A stretch of DNA of 64,000 nt, taken from NCBI GenBank assembly GCA_964019055.1, contig OZ025206.1, forward strand, positions 20,367,078 to 20,431,077, read 5' to 3'. This stretch comes from Anthopleura xanthogrammica (Eukaryota > Cnidaria > Anthozoa > Actiniaria > Actiniidae). Shown piece after piece: positions 59,101 to 64,000 of the stretch; position 1 is the first letter of the stretch, and each line of letters begins with the position of its first letter. Position numbers and translations under genes: made by a program. The notes under the pieces were generated by a model. It saw only the letters and a list, made by a program, of their open reading frames with translations. It searched no databases and was not told the DNA's origin.

Positions 59101-60764
59101 GAAAATGTTTTAGAAAAGATATTAGGTCAATAAGAACAGACCTTTGATTTAGTACAGGTAGCACACTAACCAACCAAGCCACACTTGCTCCTTTAAACAA
59201 GTGTGTGAGGTCACTGAGGATCAAACTATGGACCTCTTGCTTAGCAGGCAGCACACTAACCAACCAAGCCATACTTGCTCCTTTTAAAAAACAAGTGTGT
59301 GAGGTCGCAGAGGATCAAACTATGGACCTCATGCTAAGCAGGCAGCACACTAACCAACCAAGCCATACTTGCTCCTTAAAACAAGTGTGTGATGTCACTG
59401 AGGATCAAACTATGGACCTCATGCTAAGCAGGCAGCACACTAACCAACCAAGCCATACTTGCTCCTTAAAACAAGCGTGTGATGTCACTGAGGATCAAAC
59501 TATGTACCTCTTGCTTAGCAGGCAGCACACTAACCAACCAAGCCATACTTGCTCCTTTTAAAAAACAAGTGTGTGAGGTCGCAGAGGATCAAACTATGGA
59601 CCTCATGCTAAGCAGGCAGCACACTAACCAACCAAGCCATACTTGCTCCTTAAAACAAGTGTGTGATGTCACTGAGGATCAAACTATGGACCTCATGCTA
59701 AGCAGGCAGCACACTAACCAACCAAGCCATACTTGCTCCTTAAAACAAGCGTGTGATGTCACTGAGGATCAAACTATGTACCTCTTGCTTAGCAGGCAGC
59801 ACACTAACCAACCAAGCCTTGTCTCTTAGCTTAGCTTGCAATCACAAATGAATAAGAACTACTGGGACTATATAATACAATCTTATATATTCACCGTTAA
59901 TGCCGGTTTCTTTGCATCCTTGTCGATGTTCATAGAATATGGCCCAAGTATGCTGATTCTTCTTTCCATCCTCGTAAGTAAATTTTCTATGCTATCCAGT
60001 CGTCTCGTATTCTCTAACACAAGGTCAGCTAATTTTGCCTATAAAAATGTACAAAAACGCATATTGGTATCCGATCTGTAAAGAATTTCGTACGACTATG
60101 AAAAGTTCGAGGTTTTCTTCAGGTCGTCAACAAAACCTAACCAATTGGATTTGTGAGTTAGCCATGCCCTGACTTTGCTAGTGATCAGCTCAAAGGTTGT
60201 TTGAGGGTTCGATCTGTGGGTTAGCTGCGCCCTGACTTAGATCAACCCAGAGTTTGTTTCAAGGTTCGATCGTTGAGTTAGCCGTGCCCTGACTTAGATC
60301 AGGTCAGAGCTTCTTTCAGGGTTCGATCTGGGAGTTAGTTATGCCCTGACTTTGATCTGCCAAGAGATTTTATCTGGGTTCAATCTGTAATGTAAGTTAG
60401 CCGTACCCTGATTTAGATCAGATCCCAGAGGTTGCATCAGCGCATCTATACATGAAATCAGGATTTTTTATCTTAGACAAGCCGCAAGTAGTTCTCTCAG
60501 GTATCCTCAAGAATTTTTGATGTGCAAAGTCAGAATTTCTATATATACATTGGGTAGCGTATTAAGTGTACCAATACCCACCATTGTGCTGTTTTGATCT
60601 GCTACGTAAGAAGCATTGGTTTGCGTATAAACATCAAGCACCAGTTTTGTATGTCCTTCCGTCAAGTCAATGTGTTGCTTGAAACCGCTTTTCTTGGACG
60701 GCTGAATAAATACAAATAAATGCATGTTTACCAGAACTTGTAACAAATCTTGTACTCTTACCAT
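56118..60764 (-). CDS. BEN-domain protein with coiled coil, seven exons (5' end tentative)
   Basis: Exons: 60701-60582, 60038-59895, 59091-58924, 58228-57955, 57223-56984, 56503-56118, with the start Met codon as the last three coding bases of an upstream exon ending at 60762 (ATG|GTAAGAG). Coding after that Met is 1332 nt, giving about 444 aa, and all phases agree. Exon 3 of this list encodes LADLVLENTRRLDSIENLL, a coiled coil. A Ser/Thr/Pro-rich linker follows. The fifth and sixth encode LSLNLLEALFTREEMAS, ARGRDLLDPIKIKAIY and FPTDPDKQELRWHFLKPRID, CRAQRR, the hallmarks of a BEN domain (DNA/protein binding in transcriptional repressors such as BEND proteins and Insensitive). The tail is disordered. 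Likely a nuclear factor. The first exon is uncertain because its upstream frame holds an overlapping short ORF. Confidence 0.75.
56544..56716. repeat. Palindromic MITE in/near the last intron of the BEN gene
   Basis: 'gggcgtaatgttttcccatt' + 'tcagacca' mirrored by 'tggtctga' + 'aatgggaaaacattacg'. It lies about 40 bp from the acceptor of the last BEN exon (56503). Confidence 0.85.
57657..57908. repeat. 22-bp minisatellite with 44-bp higher-order pattern
   Basis: About 11 units 'gtgagaacccgagacctgac' + 'tg', alternating mostly between ..gactg and ..gaatg variants, ending about 45 bp before the donor of the 58228-57955 exon of the BEN gene. Confidence 0.93.
58300..58450. repeat. MITE-like element
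   Basis: The left end 'agggttagcctcaatttt' is mirrored by 'aactgaggctaaccct'. The inner text 'gttgaagttgtgcattcttt' is shared with 30.98 kb and, more distantly, with the centre of 14915-15255. Confidence 0.7.
59158..59820. repeat. ~93-bp tandem repeat with ~278-bp higher-order unit
   Basis: About seven copies of a unit 'aagtgtgtgatgtcactgag' + 'gatcaaactatggacctc' + 'cagcacactaaccaaccaag'. A three-unit block, including its variant 'ccttttaaaaaacaagtg' unit at 59280 and 59558, is itself duplicated. In the intron between the coiled-coil exon and the 59091 exon of the BEN gene. Confidence 0.93.
60120..60440 (+). repeat. Tandem array of SINE tail units (~60 bp)
   Basis: Five degenerate copies of 'gttcgatctgtgagttag' + 'ccgtgccctgacttagatca' + 'gttgtttcagg'. 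The same tail occurs once at 50.95-51.1 kb and 58.78 kb and twice at 42.4 and 48.3 kb. Confidence 0.8.
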
Positions 60765-60899
60765 GCATTTTCATCATTACGTGAACCAGAAGAGACATTG
60801 AAGTATGCTGGTCGTCTGGGTCGCGTAATTGATAAAAATGAAAATAATTGCACAAATTTTGCAGTCTTCTTTGGTGAGAAAGAGCGTTTGAGCTGATTA

Positions 60900-61760
60900 G
60901 TATATATTATTACCAGCCATCCTGACCGTTAACTGCACACTTATTCTCATCAATATATTTATACCAGACTCACGGTGAATCAGCAGGGTTCATAGCTTGG
61001 GAACATACAGTACCTTGACACTGACAATTTCAAAAGTGAATCTCAAGGAAATACAATGAAAATTTCGACAAGATAAATTCCTAATACCGAATTAAGAGGA
61101 AGAACCCCCCCCCCCACTCCACAAAAAAAATCCACGAACCAGTGTTTAAAATGGCCAATTTTTATTATTCACCAACTGACAGGAAAAGGTTTTTATCTTT
61201 ATTTCACTCGATCAACTGAAAAACTTGATGATCGATCCAACTTCTTCTATATCCAAGTTCTCAAAAGGAGGAAATGCTTTAATCCTGTAAGGGTGTAGAT
61301 AGTGCATGCATGGTACTGTGGTGTCTGTGAATACCCTTCCCATTGGACATAAAACATGGCCAGAAAATACAGGAAGTTGAGCCCGAAAGTTTTTAATATG
61401 TCGTGAATGGAATCAGACGTAATAATCTGTCATAGGCACAGAAAGCACTAGAATCGAAACTTTAAATTAAGACTCTGTAACTTCACATCCATAAACAAAT
61501 TCACAATTGTATATGTTGATATTTGCAGAATATGTCCTATAGCTCACTGCCAAAAATCCACGTCATCTGTCTGAACGAAAAACTTTTCAATTTTGGTCTC
61601 AATTAAATGGGTATTACTTTTTACATCCTTGGTGGTCAAAGTCTGGTTTTCTCAAGGGAATAACAATCATACTACTTGGATATAGCTACTTGGATATGTT
61701 GAGAAGCAAGAAAGAACACCAAGAGATTACATCTATAGGAAGCCAATGACTGCTAGTGCA
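60900..61760. other. Nothing recognised
   Basis: Sequence upstream of the BEN gene. A C run at about 61105 is the only simple repeat. No supported gene. Confidence 0.5.
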
Positions 61761-61766
61761 CTGGCA

Positions 61767-62160
61767 TAAAGGTGCCGGAATACGGGCAACAAATTCAATT
61801 CCTGCATCTCGTCGTGCAAAACCGACTGTTAGGTTACAACTTGCAGAGAGAACGTTGCTTGTATTACCACTCTGCACACAACAAATTTTCATTGTTGTCA
61901 CGAGTAGAGAGACGACAAATTCGTGCAACTGTTGCGTTGCAAATTACAGTGCGAATGCTGCTTGTATTACAACTCAGCAAGCAACACATTTTCATTTCAT
62001 TGCAAAGAGATGAGAGAGCTTCTACTTTGCTACTGCAGGAGTGTTAGAACGAGCAAAATTCTCTCTGCAACTTGCAACGCAAAATCGTCGTGCAACTAGT
62101 CGCATAACAATGTTGTACGAAAAGTTGCACGAGTTTGCTAACCGTATTACCGCACCTTTA
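61767..62160. repeat. MITE with TAAAGGTGC ends
   Basis: Ends TAAAGGTGCCGGAATACGG and, inverted, TAAAGGTGCGGTAATACGG. Internal 'tctcgtcgtgcaaaac' and 'tcgtcgtgcaacta' repeats. 394 bp; the open frames inside are chance. Confidence 0.8.
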
Positions 62161-62341
62161 ACGAAGTCCGTGTAAAACATCTACGGTTTTGCCATATGAA
62201 ACAACACTCTTAACAATCAAAATGTGAGTGGTGCAGTGTTGTCACTGATGGCATTTCGAACTTATAATGTATGGATGTTAATCTTGTATAGACCCCTTGC
62301 ACTAAAAGAGAAACAGAAACAAAAGCAATCCCTTGTCTCGT

Positions 62342-62394
62342 AGCCTCCTGAGCAGCCGCTGTGTGACGCTTCTGGCAGCTGCTCAGGAGGCTTT
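62342..62394. repeat. Short palindrome
   Basis: 'agcctcctgagcagc' and 'gctgctcaggaggct' form a 53-bp hairpin, its arms beginning AGCCTCC like the MITE at 63321-63428. Confidence 0.75.
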
Positions 62395-62448
62395 TTTCTA
62401 AGGATTGAAATTTTTGGTGTTAATATTCTTCTTAAGATGAGAAGCTAG

Positions 62449-62685
62449 GAAGAAATGATAGAAAACTTGTTCAGCAGTCACTAGTTTGTACTGGGGCTTG
62501 GAAACAAATCCAAGTCCACCTGACAGGAATCGAACCCGTGACCCTCCAAATACCGGTCGGATGCTCTACCATTGAGCTACAGAGAGGCTCATTTGATTGC
62601 GGTCACTTTACTGGGTTGATAGTTTTTCCAAGCCCATGCACAAGTTAGTGACTACTGAACAAGTTTTCTATCAATGTTCTTCTTA
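62449..62685. mobile_element. Fold-back element enclosing a tRNA-like sequence
   Basis: Arms of about 55 bp: 'gatagaaaacttgttcagca' to 'gtactggggcttgga' mirrored by 'tccaagcccatgcac' to 'gactactgaacaagttttct'. The interior is the tRNA-Thr-like sequence at 62516-62586. Confidence 0.85.
62516..62586 (-). tRNA. tRNA-Thr(GGT)-like sequence inside a fold-back element (probably a tRNA-derived repeat)
   Basis: 71 nt folding as a tRNA: D arm GCTC/GAGC (TAGCTCAATGGTAGAGCA is a good A box), anticodon stem TCCGA/TTGGA with loop CCGGTAT (anticodon GGT), T arm ACGGG/CCTGT with TTCGATT (good B box). The acceptor stem is weak (one mismatch, two wobble pairs). Symmetrical inverted-repeat flanks argue that it is part of a mobile element rather than a working tRNA gene. 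Confidence 0.6.
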
Positions 62686-62705
62686 TTTTGACCCCCCGGT
62701 AGGGA

Positions 62706-62711
62706 TTTATT
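62706..62711 (-). terminator. Poly(A) signal of the chromodomain-like gene
   Basis: AATAAA on the minus strand 8 nt after the stop at 62719. Confidence 0.5.
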
Positions 62712-62718
62712 GCACATT

Positions 62719-63645
62719 TTAGGTGTTCATAAGCAAGTTATCTATATTACAACATCTTCGAACAACTGTAACACAAAGCTTTTCTTGAGGTATCCTTGGT
62801 GCTTGTTTGAGTTGATTGTTCTCCCAAATAAAATGTGATGATGTCCAAGTAACTATAGGTTTAATCTTGACAGGAAAATCCACTGCTTGGCCTTCTCCGT
62901 GTTCGTCCAAGTAATACCACCAATGATTTGACAAGGCTGGCATCAATCGACTAAAGTCCTCCTTTTCATACAAAGTGTGGCCTCTATGATTTGAAATGGT
63001 ACCTTTTCCATGACAAACATAACGCCATACATCGTGCTTCATATTTATAAAAACAGGTTTTGTAGCTTTGCTTTTTAGGGCTTCATTAATTTCTATTAGA
63101 AATTCTTGTGCTGCTTCGGTGACCTCGTCTTCTGCAGATTTTTGGGGGTTATCAAAGTTCCTTGGAAGTGAAGAGATTAAAATCAGTAAACTTATTACTT
63201 ACTGCATGTACCTTATTTGAATGTCACATGTAAAGGGCACAATATAATTGTAAATAAACGGTAAAGGTTTCCAAAGTATTACCTCATTCGTTCAAAAGTT
63301 TTATGTGACGAAGGTTCCCCTAGCCTCCTTTGCAGACGTTCTTAGGGTCGTCACGTCGTCACGCAACGTTTCTCTTCGTGGGGAGAGAAGTATTGCGTGA
63401 CTACCCTAAGAGCGTCTGCGTAGGAGGCTTCCCCAGAACAACTTGCTTTACTCCAACCTTTCGACTTGATTAAATATTGATGTTCCTAAATATCAACAAA
63501 TGAAACAAAATGAAAACAAGCTCAATTTATAATATCATGATTAGTACAGTGTATCATACAATTTTTGGTGCATTAACTAGTACTTACTCTGTTTTTAGTC
63601 CTTTTAGTGATAATTCTTTCCACTTCAAGCAATTCTGGGTACAGT
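62719..63645 (-). pseudogene. 3' part of a chromodomain-like gene with MITE-interrupted exon
   Basis: Exons read on the minus strand: about 63642-63592 (donor AACAGA|GTAAGTAC), 63485-63283 (acceptor TATTTAG, donor ATGAG|GTAATA) and 63160-62719 (acceptor TTCCAAG). Joined, the first two give a chromodomain-like text, EVERIITKRTKNR then EHQYLIKSKGWSK, ending SGEP. The last exon (about 147 codons) includes AAQEFLIEINEALK and HWWYYLDEHGEGQAVDFP, which I do not recognise. The middle exon is split by a 108-bp MITE with 6-bp duplications; in frame the MITE introduces TGA and TAA. Two chromodomain tryptophans are also replaced (Ser and Gly). Further 5' exons would lie beyond 63.7 kb. The gene may be dead, or the MITE allele may not be fixed. 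Confidence 0.5.
63321..63428. mobile_element. 108-bp MITE inserted in a coding exon, 6-bp target duplication
   Basis: The left end 'tagcctcctttgcagacg' + 'ttcttagggt' is mirrored by the right end 'accctaagagcgtctgcg' + 'taggaggc'. TTCCCC occurs on both sides (63315-63320 and 63429-63434). Removing element and one duplication restores an open frame in the minus-strand exon. Confidence 0.85.
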
Positions 63646-64000
63646 AGGTTTTTAATTTCTTACTAGGTACTGTCTCTTGAAGATCGTTACCGACCAAAAG
63701 TTGTAAAGTTGGCAATAAATGGTTCTGCAATTTCACTTGGATGCCATATTGTTTTCAATAATGATCAGATAAAAATGCAGAATGCCGCAGGCTCAAAATG
63801 TCCAGGATTTCGAATTCTTTCCATAACACAGTTGGAGAGGGGAGGGCTAATTTGTTGAGAATTTAGCAATGTGGATGCAAAGTTGAAGTGCTTGTTGAAC
63901 TGAAGACCATATCTAATCATGGTAAAAGTGTAGAATAGAGCCCCCTTTGTCATGTAAGTCGACTATCAGCCTTTTTATTTTTGCATCCGTAATTTAAACA

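Noticed and set aside
59205..59829. Two ~117-codon plus-strand ORFs with identical repeats
   Set aside because: They translate the higher-order tandem repeat in a BEN-gene intron and begin and end within repeat units.
61756..62047. Overlapping 85-91 codon plus-strand ORFs
   Set aside because: They lie within the MITE at 61767-62160 and have no domain.
63590..63725. Alternative minus-strand frame (KKLKTYCTQNCLKWKEL)
   Set aside because: Open for about 50 codons, but its phase does not agree with the next exon, which would then hit TAA at once; the chromodomain-like frame joins correctly.

Overview
The window reads as nuclear DNA of a cnidarian, most likely an anthozoan such as a stony coral. 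This is inferred from AT-rich, intron-rich genes with GT..AG splice sites, a Toll-like receptor of the multiple-cysteine-cluster type, a secreted PAN-EGF-EGF-TLDc protein (a domain mix typical of cnidarians), an ARMC8 orthologue, and a very high load of short inverted-repeat elements (MITEs), tRNA-derived SINEs, LINE and Penelope fragments and long microsatellites. The species cannot be fixed from the sequence alone. I rebuilt the exon chains by eye from reading frame, splice sites and family similarity; none has transcript support here.

Layout. 0.2-4.3 kb: two tandem paralogous three-exon genes (minus strand) for 76-80 aa secreted peptides. Each has its own TATA box and poly(A) signal and carries a Gly-(Lys/Arg)-Arg amidation/cleavage motif just after the signal peptide. 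4.3-12.5 kb: no gene seen, only dispersed repeats. 12.8-29.4 kb (minus): a five-exon gene for a 399-aa secreted PAN-EGF-EGF-TLDc protein. Its introns hold a (TCTG)n array of about 690 bp, a Penelope-type fragment, a 3.4-kb cassette of three decayed unidentified ORFs, and a 4-kb LINE with a visible target-site duplication that was itself invaded by MITEs. 29.4-33.7 kb: repeats only.

33.8-53.1 kb (minus): complete ARMC8 gene in 18 coding exons. They sum to 1962 nt (653 aa), an exact multiple of three. Its 8-kb intron 15 contains an intronless Toll-like receptor gene (990 aa) on the opposite strand. Its last intron contains a 98-bp tandem array whose every unit carries a copy of the end of exon 17 plus a splice donor. 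53.75-55.32 kb: a DNA transposon with 38-bp terminal inverted repeats and TTA target duplications, carrying an ORF with a SAP-like motif. 56.1-60.8 kb (minus): a BEN-domain protein gene with a coiled coil, its introns filled with minisatellites. 62.4-62.7 kb: a fold-back element around a tRNA-Thr-like sequence. 62.7-63.7 kb (minus): the 3' part of a gene with a chromodomain-like segment, one exon of which is interrupted by a 108-bp MITE.

The genes do not form a pathway. ARMC8 is a CTLH E3 ligase subunit, the TLR is an immune/developmental receptor, and the TLDc protein is extracellular. The most interesting points are the candidate amidated peptide precursors, the exon/donor-derived minisatellite in ARMC8, the unidentified cassette at 16.3-19.8 kb, the SAP-ORF transposon, and the MITE inside a coding exon.
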